A DNA stretch of 64,000 nucleotides from Prauserella endophytica (GTDB taxonomy: Bacteria; Actinomycetota; Actinomycetes; Mycobacteriales; Pseudonocardiaceae). Below, piece after piece: positions 8,216 to 18,887 of this stretch. The stretch is from positions 124,001 to 188,000 of the forward strand of contig NZ_SWMS01000005.1 in assembly GCF_005146945.1 (NCBI RefSeq). The letters run 5' to 3'. The notes under the pieces are model-generated. The model made no database searches, was not told where the DNA came from, and was given only the letters and a program-made list of their open reading frames with translations. Made by a program: the position numbers and the translations under genes. Positions within the stretch are counted from its first letter, which is position 1. Every line of letters starts with the position of its first letter.

Positions 8216-9427
8216 TCAGCGGAGTACGGCATGGCCGGTGTTCAGCGCCCCGACGGTGCGCACGCCCAGCAACTGCATGGTGCGCACGATCTCGCCGCGC
8301 AGGATGTCCACGGCCCGCTGCACGCCGCGCTCGCCGCCGGCCATGAGGCCGTACAGGTAGGCCCTGCCGACGAGGCAGAGATCGGCTCCCATCGCGAGCG
8401 CGGCGACGATGTCCCCGCCGGAGAGGATGCCCGTGTCGATCCACACCTCGGCGTCTCCGCCCACGGCGTCCAGTGCCGGGGGTAGCAGCTCCAGTGGTGT
8501 CGGCGCGCGGTCGAGCTGGCGCCCGCCGTGGTTGGAGAGCACCACGGCCTCCGCGCCCGCCTTCACCACGTCCTTCGCGTCGGCTGGATTCTGTATGCCC
8601 TTCACCACGAGCTTGCCGGGCCAGCTTTCCCGCACCCACACGAGATCGTCGTAGCCGAGCGTGGGGTCGAACATCTCGTCGATGAGCTCGGCGGCGGTGC
8701 CACCCCAGCTCGTCAGCGAGGCGAACAGCAGCGGCTCGGTGGTGAGCAGGTTGAACCACCACGCCGGGTGCATCGCGCCGTCGACGAAGGTCCGCAGTGT
8801 CAGCGCGGGCGGGATCGTGAGCCCGTTTCGCATGTCTCGCAGGCGGGCTCCGCCGACCGGGGTGTCGACGGTGAGCATCAGCGTGTCGTAGCCCGCGTCC
8901 CACGCCCTGCGCATGAGCTCGGCGCCGGCGCCGTGATCGCGCCACACGTAGAGCTGGAACCATTTCCGGGCCTCGGGCGCCACGGCGGCGACGTCCTCGA
9001 TCGAGGTCGTGCCCATGGTCGACAGCGCGTACGGAACACCGTTGCGCTGGGCGACGCGCGCGACCGCGGACTCGCCCTCGTGGTGCATCATCCGCGTGAA
9101 CCCGGTGGGGGCGAATGCGAACGGCAGCGCCGAGCGCGCGCCCAGCACCTCGACGCTGGTGTCCACATCGGACACGCCGCGCAGCACGTTCGGACGGAAC
9201 TCGACGCCCCGGAACGCCTGCCGAGCGCGGCGCAGGCTGTCCTCCAGCTCCGCGGCCCCGTCGGTGTAGTCGAAAACGGCCCTCGGCGTGCGCCTGCGCG
9301 CGATCGTGCGCAGGTCGGCGATCGTGTGGGCGGCGGCGAGCCGCCGGTCGGTCGGATTGGCCACGAACGGCTTCGGCCGCAGGATCTCGGCGAGCTCGGC
9401 GGGCCTCGGCAGCCTGCGCCTGGTCAC
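8216..9427 (-). CDS. lldD: FMN-dependent alpha-hydroxy-acid (L-lactate) dehydrogenase
   Basis: The 403-residue (beta/alpha)8 FMN enzyme belongs to the LldD/glycolate oxidase/mandelate dehydrogenase family. Diagnostic segments are APTGFTRMMHHEGE (FMN binding), LTVDTPVGGAR, VVKGIQNPADA (lysine) and the catalytic histidine block VVLSNHGGRQLD, followed by WIDTGILSGGDIVAALAMGA. The GTG at 9427 has AAAGGAG six bases upstream; the upstream open frame is arginine-rich and not coding-like. Family members oxidise L-lactate or related 2-hydroxyacids to 2-oxoacids, here probably feeding the respiratory chain. Location next to aceE fits lactate-to-pyruvate use, but exact substrate is uncertain. Confidence 0.85.
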   Translation of the reverse strand: MTRRRLPRPAELAEILRPKPFVANPTDRRLAAAHTIADLRTIARRRTPRAVFDYTDGAAELEDSLRRARQAFRGVEFRPNVLRGVSDVDTSVEVLGARSALPFAFAPTGFTRMMHHEGESAVARVAQRNGVPYALSTMGTTSIEDVAAVAPEARKWFQLYVWRDHGAGAELMRRAWDAGYDTLMLTVDTPVGGARLRDMRNGLTIPPALTLRTFVDGAMHPAWWFNLLTTEPLLFASLTSWGGTAAELIDEMFDPTLGYDDLVWVRESWPGKLVVKGIQNPADAKDVVKAGAEAVVLSNHGGRQLDRAPTPLELLPPALDAVGGDAEVWIDTGILSGGDIVAALAMGADLCLVGRAYLYGLMAGGERGVQRAVDILRGEIVRTMQLLGVRTVGALNTGHAVLR

Positions 9428-9456
9428 AATGGGCTCCTTTGCGTTCCACTGACGGG

Positions 9457-9492
9457 ACGACCCGCCGCCGGGCGGGGCCGGCGGCGGGTCGT
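9457..9492 (-). terminator. Terminator-like hairpin after aceE
   Basis: ACGACCCGCCGCCGG (9457-9471) pairs with its complement at 9478-9492 across a 6-base loop, 18 bases after the aceE stop. There is no T-run, which is common in actinobacterial terminators. Confidence 0.75.
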
Positions 9493-9509
9493 GAGGTGCC
9501 GATACTGAC

Positions 9510-12329
<2,820 letters not shown>

Positions 12330-12407
12330 GGGATCTCCTCGCCGTTTGTCGCTTCGTTGTGTGCTTCTTCCAGCCCATCGTCGTCGCATTCGCGGCTTAC
12401 GTCACCA

Positions 12408-12421
12408 TTACTGCGCGGTAA
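12408..12421. promoter_or_regulatory. Imperfect dyad in the aceE/DUF3052 divergent region
   Basis: TTACTGCGCGGTAA matches its own reverse complement at 12 of 14 positions, in the 393-base region (12330-12722) between aceE and the DUF3052 gene. It lies 80 bases upstream of aceE and could be an operator for it. Nothing else in that region looks like a gene or RNA. Confidence 0.3.
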
Positions 12422-12722
12422 CGTTCGGCATGCGCTCTGCGCGGTGTTTGGCCTGCTGAAGCCCCAGGTGGAGCTTCTCTCCCACCCTAGTTGAGTGCCC
12501 TCGGAAGGGGGACGCCGCGGCGGTCCGAACGACCCCGTTTCACCTCGCGTCCGGGCCGTCCTGCCCGTAGCCTGCGGGACACGAGTTGCCTGTGATCCGG
12601 TGTGGACGGTTGCGCCGTGCGCCGCGCCAGTGTTCGCTAAGCCCATCCGTGTACGAAGCGTGCGGGTCGTCGGCGAATCCGGGTGACGCCCCGCACCGAG
12701 TTGTAGTTGGAGGAGTGAGGTC

Positions 12723-13148
12723 GTGGTCGCCGCGGGAGACGCTGATCAGCACAGCGTCGCCGAGAGGCTTGGGATCAAGCCGGACATGGTGGTCCAGGAG
12801 GTCGGCTGGGACGAGGACGTCGACGAAGACGTCCGGGCGGCCATCGAGGAGCACACCGGTGCTGACCTGCTCGACGAGGACGCCGACGAGGTCATCGACG
12901 TGGTGCTGCTGTGGTGGCGCGACGGCGACGGTGACCTCGGCGACGCGCTCGTCGACGCCAGGGCACCGCTCGACGAGAACGGCGTCATCTGGGTCCTGAC
13001 TCCGAAGACCGGCCAGCCCGGTCACGTGGAACCGAGCGAGATCGCGGAGGCCGTGCCGACCGTGGGGCTGTCGCAGACGTCGAACCTGAGCCTCGGCGAG
13101 GCCTGGGCGGCGACGCGCCTGGTGCCGAGGTCGAAATCACGCCGCTAG
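12723..13148 (+). CDS. DUF3052 domain-containing protein
   Basis: The 141-residue acidic protein contains SVAERLGIKPDMVVQEVGWD, a long Asp/Glu-rich segment (DLLDEDADEVIDVVLLWWRD) and VIWVLTPKTGQPGHVEPSEI, which I recognise as the actinobacterial DUF3052 family. The GTG start follows GGAGGAGTGAGG. It has no membrane segment and its role is unknown. In many actinobacteria this family sits beside aceE and an AhpE-type peroxiredoxin, as it does here; that is recalled, not computed. Confidence 0.8.
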   Translation: MVAAGDADQHSVAERLGIKPDMVVQEVGWDEDVDEDVRAAIEEHTGADLLDEDADEVIDVVLLWWRDGDGDLGDALVDARAPLDENGVIWVLTPKTGQPGHVEPSEIAEAVPTVGLSQTSNLSLGEAWAATRLVPRSKSRR

Positions 13149-13250
13149 GCACGAGACTGGCCCATGTGGCGGCCCGTTGCCCGCGATAGGGTTGTCCGGC
13201 ACACGCGGTTTTCATAGGCCGGACGACCTACGGGAGAGGAAATACTCGGT

Positions 13251-13712
13251 ATGGCGGTCGAGGTCGGTTCGCAAGCCCCGGACTTCACGCTCAACGACTA
13301 CAACAAGCAGGAAGTCACGCTGTCGTCGTTCCGGGGGGACAAGCCTGTGCTGCTTGTCTTCTACCCGTTCGCGTTCAGCGGTATCTGCCAGGGCGAGCTG
13401 TGCCAGCTCAGGGACGAGTTCGCCGAGTACGACAACGAGGGCGTCCAGGTCCTCGGTGTCTCGGTCGACACCCCGTTCTCGCTCAAGGCGTGGGCCGAGC
13501 AGCAGGGCTACCAGTTCCCGCTGCTGTCGGACTTCTGGCCGCACGGTGAGGTCGCCAAGGCATACGGCGTCTTCAACGACAAGGCCGGCCTGGCCGTGCG
13601 CGGCACCTTCCTGATCGACAAGGAGGGCGTCGTCCGCTTCGCCGAGGTCAACCAGCCCGGCGAGGCGCGCGACCAGCAGGCGTGGAAGAAGGCCGTCGCG
13701 GAGCTCGGCTGA
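13251..13712 (+). CDS. ahpE: Peroxiredoxin, AhpE type with a BCP-like CxxxxC pair
   Basis: The 153-residue peroxidase reduces hydrogen peroxide, organic peroxides or peroxynitrite with a catalytic cysteine. VGSQAPDFTLNDYN, VLLVFYPFAFSGICQGE (peroxidatic Cys46), FPLLSDFWPHGEVAKAYGVF and RGTFLIDKEGVVRFAE match mycobacterial AhpE closely. A second cysteine, Cys51, lies five residues on, where M. tuberculosis AhpE has Asp as I recall it. That spacing equals the peroxidatic/resolving pair of BCP peroxiredoxins, so an intramolecular disulfide is possible. GGAGAGGA lies 10 bases before the ATG. A hairpin and tRNA-Val follow. Confidence 0.92.
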   Translation: MAVEVGSQAPDFTLNDYNKQEVTLSSFRGDKPVLLVFYPFAFSGICQGELCQLRDEFAEYDNEGVQVLGVSVDTPFSLKAWAEQQGYQFPLLSDFWPHGEVAKAYGVFNDKAGLAVRGTFLIDKEGVVRFAEVNQPGEARDQQAWKKAVAELG

Positions 13713-13720
13713 TCCACCCC

Positions 13721-13742
13721 GGCGGCACCGCAGGGTGCCGCC
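13721..13742 (+). terminator. Hairpin between ahpE and tRNA-Val
   Basis: GGCGGCACC-gcag-GGTGCCGCC forms a perfect 9-bp hairpin eight bases after the ahpE stop and four bases before the tRNA. It may terminate ahpE or mark where the tRNA 5' leader is released. Confidence 0.55.
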
Positions 13743-13746
13743 ACCA

Positions 13747-13818
13747 GGGCGCATAGCTCAGCGGAAGAGCACCTGCCTTACAAGCAGGGGGTCGCAGGTT
13801 CGAACCCTGCTGCGCCCA
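13747..13818 (+). tRNA. tRNA-Val (anticodon UAC)
   Basis: The 72-base cloverleaf has acceptor GGGCGCA pairing TGCGCCC, D-arm GCTC-AGCGGAA-GAGC, anticodon stem CCTGC/GCAGG with loop CTTACAA (anticodon TAC), and T-arm GCAGG-TTCGAAC-CCTGC. The discriminator is A. The bases after it are CCC, so the 3' CCA is not fully encoded and must be added after transcription. Confidence 0.97.
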
Positions 13819-13827
13819 CCCTCAAAG

Positions 13828-13894
13828 GTTCACCGAGCCTTCGTCACGCGTTCCGCACGAATCGGGCTGAAGTGACGTATTCGCTGGTTAGCGT
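13828..13894 (+). promoter_or_regulatory. Candidate PHO box and -10 upstream of phoX
   Basis: Three units at 11-base spacing, GTTCACC (13828), CTTCGTC (13839) and GTTCCGC (13850), resemble the PhoP direct repeat (consensus GTTCACC every 11 bases) known from Streptomyces. The first unit is exact and the third has 5 of 7. A TAGCGT -10-like hexamer lies at 13889-13894. The position before a PhoX-type phosphatase fits control by phosphate starvation. Confidence 0.45.
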
Positions 13895-13924
13895 CCTCCC
13901 GTTCCCCAGGACGGGAGGAAATCC

Positions 13925-15310
13925 GTGACTGACACCGCCCCCACCGGTGGCCTCGACCGGCGAGGCTTCTTCCGCGCGGGCGTGGCCGCGACCGCCACGC
14001 TCGCCGCACTCGGTCCCCTCGAAGCGCTCAGTGCCCGCACCGCCGGTGCGGCTCCGCTCACCAAGCGTAACTCCAGTCCCGACTACGGCCCGCTGTCCCC
14101 GGTCAGGGACCAGACGACCGGGCTGCCGCTACTGGCCCTGCCCAGGGGCTTCGAGTACCTCAGCTACGGCTGGACCGGCGACGCCATGTCCGACGGCACA
14201 CCGACGCCCGGCATGCACGACGGGATGGCGGCGTTCCACCGTCGCGACGGCAAGATCGCGCTGGTCCGCAACCACGAGCAGGGCGGCTACACCGGCGCGT
14301 TCACCGAACCCGCCTACAACCCCGCCGCCACCGGCGGCACCACCAACCTCGTGTTCGATCCCGAGAAGGGCGAGTTCACGGAGTCGTGGGCCAGCCTGTC
14401 CGGCACGATCCGCAACTGCGCGGGCGGCCCCACGCCGTGGGGCACCTGGCTGACGTGCGAGGAGACCACGGAGATCGCGCCGGACGGCACCCGGCACGGC
14501 TACGTCTTCGAGGTGCCCTTCGACGGCAAGGCCGACCCGTCCCCGCTGAAGGGCATGGGCCGGTTCAGCCATGAAGCCGTCGCGGTCGACCCCGGCACCG
14601 GCATCGTCTACCTCACCGAGGACGCCACCCCGTCGGGCTTCTACCGGTACCTGCCGCGCAAGCGGGGGAAGCTCGATGCGGGCGGCACGCTGCAGATGCT
14701 CGTCGTGGAGACCCCGGAGGGCGGCTCGTACTCGACCTACACCGACGGCACGGGCACGCGGTACCGGACGTCGTGGGTCACCGTGCCCAACCCGGACTAC
14801 GCACCGGGCGAGACCCGGCCCGCCGAGCAGGGCGCCGCACTTGGCGCAGCGGTGTTCCGCAGGCTGGAGGGAGCGTGGTGGGGCAACGACCGCGTCTACA
14901 TCGTCTCCACCAGCGGCGGGCCGAAGGGTCAGGGCCAGGTCTTCGAGTACGACCCGAGGACCGAGCGGATGCGCGTGCTGTTCGCCTCGCCCGACGCGAC
15001 GGTGCTGAACAACCCCGACAACATCTGCGTCAGCCCGCGCGGCGGGATCGTGCTGTGCGAGGACGGCAGCGAGGGTGAGTACCTGCACGGTCTCACCACC
15101 GATGGCGAGATATTCCCGTTCGCCCTCAACCGCGTCGTGATCCCCGAGGGCGGGGTGCCGGGCAAGAAGGTGGCGCCCGGCGACTACTCGGGTTCGGAGT
15201 GGTGCGGCTCGACGTTCGAGCCGAAGCGAGGCAACTGGCTCTTCGTGAACGCGCAGACGCCGGGGATCACCTTCGCGATCACCGGGCCCTGGCGCCGCGG
15301 CTCCCTGTAG
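13925..15310 (+). CDS. phoX: PhoX-family (DUF839) secreted phosphatase, Tat substrate
   Basis: The 461-residue protein has a twin-arginine signal (LDRRGFFRAG near residues 10-19, hydrophobic core, about 42 residues in all), then a beta-propeller of the PhoX/DUF839 family. Family ligand motifs are visible: ALVRNHEQGG, RNCAGGPTPWGTWLTCEETT, GRFSHEAVAVDP, VYLTEDAT and NNPDNICVSPRGG. PhoX enzymes are Ca/Fe-dependent phosphomonoesterases that recover phosphate outside the membrane. The GTG start has GGGAGGA five bases upstream. The upstream candidate PHO box supports the call. Single gene; a 52-base palindrome follows the stop. Confidence 0.85.
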   Translation: MTDTAPTGGLDRRGFFRAGVAATATLAALGPLEALSARTAGAAPLTKRNSSPDYGPLSPVRDQTTGLPLLALPRGFEYLSYGWTGDAMSDGTPTPGMHDGMAAFHRRDGKIALVRNHEQGGYTGAFTEPAYNPAATGGTTNLVFDPEKGEFTESWASLSGTIRNCAGGPTPWGTWLTCEETTEIAPDGTRHGYVFEVPFDGKADPSPLKGMGRFSHEAVAVDPGTGIVYLTEDATPSGFYRYLPRKRGKLDAGGTLQMLVVETPEGGSYSTYTDGTGTRYRTSWVTVPNPDYAPGETRPAEQGAALGAAVFRRLEGAWWGNDRVYIVSTSGGPKGQGQVFEYDPRTERMRVLFASPDATVLNNPDNICVSPRGGIVLCEDGSEGEYLHGLTTDGEIFPFALNRVVIPEGGVPGKKVAPGDYSGSEWCGSTFEPKRGNWLFVNAQTPGITFAITGPWRRGSL

Positions 15311-15317
15311 CGCCGCC

Positions 15318-15369
15318 GAAGGCGACCGAGATCACGTTACGACAACGTTCCGTGACCTTGGTCGCCTTC
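15318..15369. repeat. Imperfect long palindrome (GAAGGCGACC family)
   Basis: GAAGGCGACC at 15318 starts a 19-base arm that pairs at 17 of 19 positions with the complement ending at 15369, across a 14-base loop. It lies 8 bases after the phoX stop and before the metallopeptidase gene, and probably terminates phoX. It differs in sequence from the other two palindrome families here. Confidence 0.7.
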
Positions 15370-15420
15370 TCCGGCGATTATTCTCCTTCCAGGTTGTCGG
15401 ATACCGAGCAGAGGTCTGTC

Positions 15421-16395
15421 GTGGGCGTTGCTGGTGACGATTCCGGGCGTCCCACCGAGGATCGCGCCGCACCGCGGCCCTTCATCGAGGACCTGCCGGC
15501 ATCGATGTGGGACCACCCCGGGCCGGGGGAGGAGCTTCCGAGTGCTCGGCCGCCCCGGTGGCGGCGCCGGGCCCTGCCGGTGGCGGTGTGCGCGCTGCTC
15601 GCCGGGGTGCTCGTGTTCGTCATCGCCGGCCTGCACGGTGGCTCCGGCGGCACGGTGCGGGCGGCCGACCAGGCGCCCCGGGCTCCCCGCGACGGCGCCG
15701 CGGCCCCGGGGGTGCGCGACAACCCCCTGCTCACCTCCAGGACCGTGCTCGCGCCGGTCGCCTGCGACCTGCCCGTCTTCAGCGGCGACCTTCCGCGGCT
15801 GCGGGCGTACTACCACGCCGAGATCCGATGTCTCGCCGCCGCGTGGCGGCCCGTACTCGACAGCGTCGGCGCGAGGTTCTCCCCGGTCACGGTGTCGCTG
15901 GCCGACGACCCCGTGACCCGGTGCGGCGCGCTGCCGCCCGCCGCCGAGGCCACCGGCCTCTACTGCGACCTCGACCGGACGATCTACCTGCCGTACGGGC
16001 GGGTGCTCGACTCGCTCGGCGTCACCACCGAGGCGCACCTGGCGACGCTGGCACACGAGTACGGGCACCACATTCAGCAGCTGAGCGGCATCCTCGGCAT
16101 GGCCAACCGCGAGCTCGACGCCTACGCGCCGGGCAGCCCACAGGACCACGAGCTGCACCGCAGGGTCGAGCTGCAGGCGAACTGCTTCGCCGGGCTGTTT
16201 CTCGCGAGCGCGGCGGGCCGGGGCTCGATCAGCGCCGCCGACGCCGAGGCGGCGGTCCAGGACTTCCGGAACTGGGTCGACAGCGAGACCCACGGCGACA
16301 GCGAGACGCAGCTGCGCTGGGCGCGGGCCGGGTTCGACGGCGGCACCGTCGCCACGTGCGACACGTGGAACGCGCCTCCGGCCGAGGTGCGTTAG
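15421..16395 (+). CDS. Membrane-anchored neutral zinc metallopeptidase (YpfJ-like)
   Basis: The 324-residue protein starts at a GTG six bases after GAGG. A cytoplasmic, proline-rich N-terminus (about 45 residues) precedes one membrane segment (ALPVAVCALLAGVLVFVIAG), so the enzyme domain should face outward. The zinc motif HEYGHH (His212, Glu213, His216) and the downstream block VELQANCFAGLFLAS match the putative neutral zinc metallopeptidase family (PF04228, YpfJ), where a third ligand lies in the ELQA segment. Two cysteine pairs (CDLPVF/IRCLAA and TRCGAL/LYCDLD) may form disulfides. Substrate unknown. Confidence 0.85.
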   Translation: MGVAGDDSGRPTEDRAAPRPFIEDLPASMWDHPGPGEELPSARPPRWRRRALPVAVCALLAGVLVFVIAGLHGGSGGTVRAADQAPRAPRDGAAAPGVRDNPLLTSRTVLAPVACDLPVFSGDLPRLRAYYHAEIRCLAAAWRPVLDSVGARFSPVTVSLADDPVTRCGALPPAAEATGLYCDLDRTIYLPYGRVLDSLGVTTEAHLATLAHEYGHHIQQLSGILGMANRELDAYAPGSPQDHELHRRVELQANCFAGLFLASAAGRGSISAADAEAAVQDFRNWVDSETHGDSETQLRWARAGFDGGTVATCDTWNAPPAEVR

Positions 16396-16434
16396 ACCCT
16401 CGCGCGGGGCGGTCCGGCCGAGGATCCTGGCCCC

Positions 16435-17541
16435 ATGGACACGCAGCTCTCCGCCCTCAGCCTTCCCGGCAGGCTCGCCGGCGAGGGCGAACAGATCACG
16501 ATGGACGAGCTCGCGCTCGCCGCGCGCAACCACGGGATGCCGCTGGAGGCGCTCCACCACGACCTCACCCCGCAGGGCCTGCACTACCTGCTGATCCACT
16601 TCGACATCCCGGTGATCGACGCGCGGACGTGGCGGCTGACCGTCAACGGGCATTCCGGCACGCCGCTGTCTCTGTCGCTGGCCGACCTGCGGGCCCGGCC
16701 GTCGCGAACGGTGCGGGTGACGATGGAGTGCGCGGGCAACGGCCGCGCTTCGCTGCGGCCACGGCCGATCAGCCAGCCATGGCTGGTCGAAGCCGTCGGC
16801 ACCGCCGAGTGGACCGGGGTACCACTGCGCGATGTGCTCGCGGAGGCCGGGCTCGGCGAGGTCTCCGTCGACGTTGTCTTCACCGGCGCCGACCACGGGG
16901 TGGAGCGCGGTATCGAGCAGGACTACCGGCGCGGACTCGCGCTCGCGGACGCGCTCGGCGAGGACGTGCTGCTCGCCTACGAGATGAACGGGCTTCCCTT
17001 GCCGCCGCAGCACGGTTTCCCGCTGCGGCTCGTGGTGCCGGGGTGGTACGGGATGGCCCACGTGAAGTGGCTGACCTCGATCGACGTCACCGAGACACCG
17101 TTCACGGGCTACCAGAACACAGTGGCCTACCGCGTCAAGCACGCCGGCGGCGAGGACGGCGAGCCGGTGACGCGCATCGTGCCGAGGTCGCTGCTGGTGC
17201 CGCCCGGCTTCCCGGATTTCCAGACCCGGCACCGGATCGTGCGGCCCGGGCCGGTGGAGCTGACGGGCCGCGCGTGGTCGGGACTGGCGCCGTTGGCGCG
17301 CGTCGAGGTGAGCACCGACGGCGGCGCGTCGTGGTCGCCCGCGGAGCTGGAACCGCCGACGGGGCACCGGTGGGCGTGGCGGCGGTTCACCGCGACGTGG
17401 CACGCGGAGCCGGGCACGTACACGCTCGCGGTGCGGGCCACGGACGCCGACGGCAACACGCAGCCCCACCGGGAGCCGTGGAACCGCGGTGGCTACGCGA
17501 ACAACGCCGTGCACCGCGTGCCGGTGACCTGTCTGACCTAG
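16435..17541 (+). CDS. Sulfite-oxidase-like molybdopterin enzyme
   Basis: The 368-residue protein has the sulfite oxidase molybdopterin fold: HFDIPVIDARTWRLTVNG, the molybdenum ligand Cys99 in TMECAGNGR, AEWTGVPLRDVL, GADHGVERG and VVPGWYGMAHVKWL, then a C-terminal Mo-cofactor dimerisation domain ending in TWHAEPGTYTLAVRATDADG. There is no Tat or Sec signal, unlike YedY/SorA enzymes, so it looks cytoplasmic. Its electron acceptor and true substrate are unknown; sulfite is only the family default. Ribosome binding is weak (GAGGAT about nine bases before the ATG). It converges with the RNA ligase-like gene across palindrome B2. Confidence 0.85.
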   Translation: MDTQLSALSLPGRLAGEGEQITMDELALAARNHGMPLEALHHDLTPQGLHYLLIHFDIPVIDARTWRLTVNGHSGTPLSLSLADLRARPSRTVRVTMECAGNGRASLRPRPISQPWLVEAVGTAEWTGVPLRDVLAEAGLGEVSVDVVFTGADHGVERGIEQDYRRGLALADALGEDVLLAYEMNGLPLPPQHGFPLRLVVPGWYGMAHVKWLTSIDVTETPFTGYQNTVAYRVKHAGGEDGEPVTRIVPRSLLVPPGFPDFQTRHRIVRPGPVELTGRAWSGLAPLARVEVSTDGGASWSPAELEPPTGHRWAWRRFTATWHAEPGTYTLAVRATDADGNTQPHREPWNRGGYANNAVHRVPVTCLT

Positions 17542-17550
17542 CCAGCCTCC

Positions 17551-17603
17551 GCAGTGAAGGCCACCTTCCCTGCGTTCAACGCAGGGAAGGTGGCCTTCAC
17601 TGC
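17551..17603. repeat. Long palindrome, GGCCACCTT family (copy B2)
   Basis: Perfect 24-bp arms starting GCAGTGAAGGCCACC flank loop TTCAA. It lies between convergent genes ending at 17541 (+) and 17641 (-). The inner arm reads CTTCCCTGCG where copy B4 has CTTCACTGCG and B5 CATGCCTGCG; each variant is matched on the opposite arm. Confidence 0.9.
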
Positions 17604-17640
17604 GGGTGGGCGGGTCGGTGGGGTGGGCCGGTGCTGTCGC

Positions 17641-18165
17641 TCAGGGCACGTTCCGCAAGGGCCACAGCTCGCCCGTGGCGCTGTCGATCAGCGCGGCTCG
17701 CGTGGCGCGCACCGTCAGCGGCAGCACGTCGTAGACCGCCGAGGCGACCTGTGGCAGCCGCTCGGTCTGCGCCCGTGTCGCGAGTGACGAGTGCGGTAGC
17801 CACCGGCCGGTCTCGTAGTGCTTGTGCACGAGCGCGCCAGTGGCCCGCGTCGCCTGCACCACGGCCTGCTGGCGCGACACGAGGTCGGCGGGCACGGCCG
17901 GAACGAGCGAGACCCGGCCACGCCGGAACGTCGCGACCGCGTCGAAGGAGAGGTCGAACGGGCCGTGATCGGGCAGCGCCTCCACGGCCGCGCGCACGGC
18001 GCCGAGGTCCCACGCCAGCAGCACGACGTAGGAAAGGTGCGGGTGGTGGCTGCCGTGCGTGTGCGAGGCGAGGGTGGGGACGCCGAGCTCCTCGATCCGC
18101 AGCCAGAGCTTGCGCAGCGCGCGCTCGGACCGGCCGTCGAACAGCACGCACACCGCCAGAGCCAC
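17641..18165 (-). CDS. 2'-5' RNA ligase / 2H phosphoesterase family protein
   Basis: The 174-residue protein has the two H-x-S/T-x signatures of the 2H superfamily: HPHLSYVVLL near residue 42 and PHSSLAT near 127. Family members act as cyclic phosphodiesterases or RNA ligases on 2',3'-cyclic or 2'-5' linked RNA ends; which applies here is unknown. The GTG at 18165 has no Shine-Dalgarno but a TACCGT -10 seven bases upstream, indicating leaderless initiation. The frame continues upstream without coding character. It diverges from the DUF4383 gene. Confidence 0.8.
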   Translation of the reverse strand: MALAVCVLFDGRSERALRKLWLRIEELGVPTLASHTHGSHHPHLSYVVLLAWDLGAVRAAVEALPDHGPFDLSFDAVATFRRGRVSLVPAVPADLVSRQQAVVQATRATGALVHKHYETGRWLPHSSLATRAQTERLPQVASAVYDVLPLTVRATRAALIDSATGELWPLRNVP

Positions 18166-18240
18166 GCGCCCGACGGTAGCCCGAAAGGGGGAGCCCTGTC
18201 CGGTTTCGCCGTTCGTACTGGCGGGTACCCACCACGAAGC

Positions 18241-18254
18241 GTGACGTCCGTCAC
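18241..18254. promoter_or_regulatory. Dyad upstream of the DUF4383 gene
   Basis: GTGACG-TC-CGTCAC is a perfect 6-bp-arm inverted repeat 19 bases before the DUF4383 start and 62 bases before the divergent -10. It may be an operator serving one or both genes. Confidence 0.35.
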
Positions 18255-18273
18255 AGGAATCAGGGAGTCGATC

Positions 18274-18861
18274 ATGGATCCTCGCGCGGATGCCCGGGTC
18301 GGGGTAGCCGGTGTCCAGCCGGCGCAGGTGCTGGCCGCGATCGTGGGCCTGGTGTACCTGGCGATCGGGATCATCGGGTTCGTGCTCACCGGCTTCGGCG
18401 GGTTCACCCACGCCGAGCACAGCACGCTGTGGTTGTTCTCGATCAACCCGCTGCACAACGTGGTCCACGTCGTCATCGGCGTGCTCGGCCTGCTGATGGC
18501 GCTCAACGCGGGGCTGGCGCGCACGTTCGGGTGGCTCTTGTTCATCGGCTACGGCGTGGTGTTCGTCTGGGGCCTCGCGATCACGGGTGTCTTCTCGAGC
18601 AACCCCGTGTCGGGCCTCGGCAACCCGCTCGCCCTCAACACCGCCGACAACTGGCTGCACCTCGGCAGCGCGCTGGTCGGTCTGCTGATCGCGATCATGC
18701 CCGCCCGCAAGAAGGTCGTGACGTCCGCGGAGCCCGTGGGCTCGCCCGCGGGTGGGCCGGCCGAGGGTGGGTCGACCGCGATGGGCGAGAACCCCGCCGC
18801 GACCACGCAGCCGCGGCACCGGCCGCGCCGCCGCCCCTGGCGCCGCGGCGCCCACACCTGA
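18274..18861 (+). CDS. DUF4383 integral membrane protein
   Basis: The 195-residue protein has four predicted membrane segments (AAIVGLVYLAIGIIGFVLTG; an INPLHNVVHVVIGVLGLLMA helix; FGWLLFIGYGVVFVWGLAI; LGSALVGLLIAIM) and a cytoplasmic tail rich in Ala, Gly, Pro and finally Arg. The HNVVHVVIGVLGL and DNWLHLGSALVGL blocks are typical of DUF4383. The ATG has CAGGGAG eight bases upstream. The function of the family is unknown. Confidence 0.85.
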   Translation: MDPRADARVGVAGVQPAQVLAAIVGLVYLAIGIIGFVLTGFGGFTHAEHSTLWLFSINPLHNVVHVVIGVLGLLMALNAGLARTFGWLLFIGYGVVFVWGLAITGVFSSNPVSGLGNPLALNTADNWLHLGSALVGLLIAIMPARKKVVTSAEPVGSPAGGPAEGGSTAMGENPAATTQPRHRPRRRPWRRGAHT

Positions 18862-18887
18862 CGGGAGCCGGCCGCCCCCGGGGAGCA

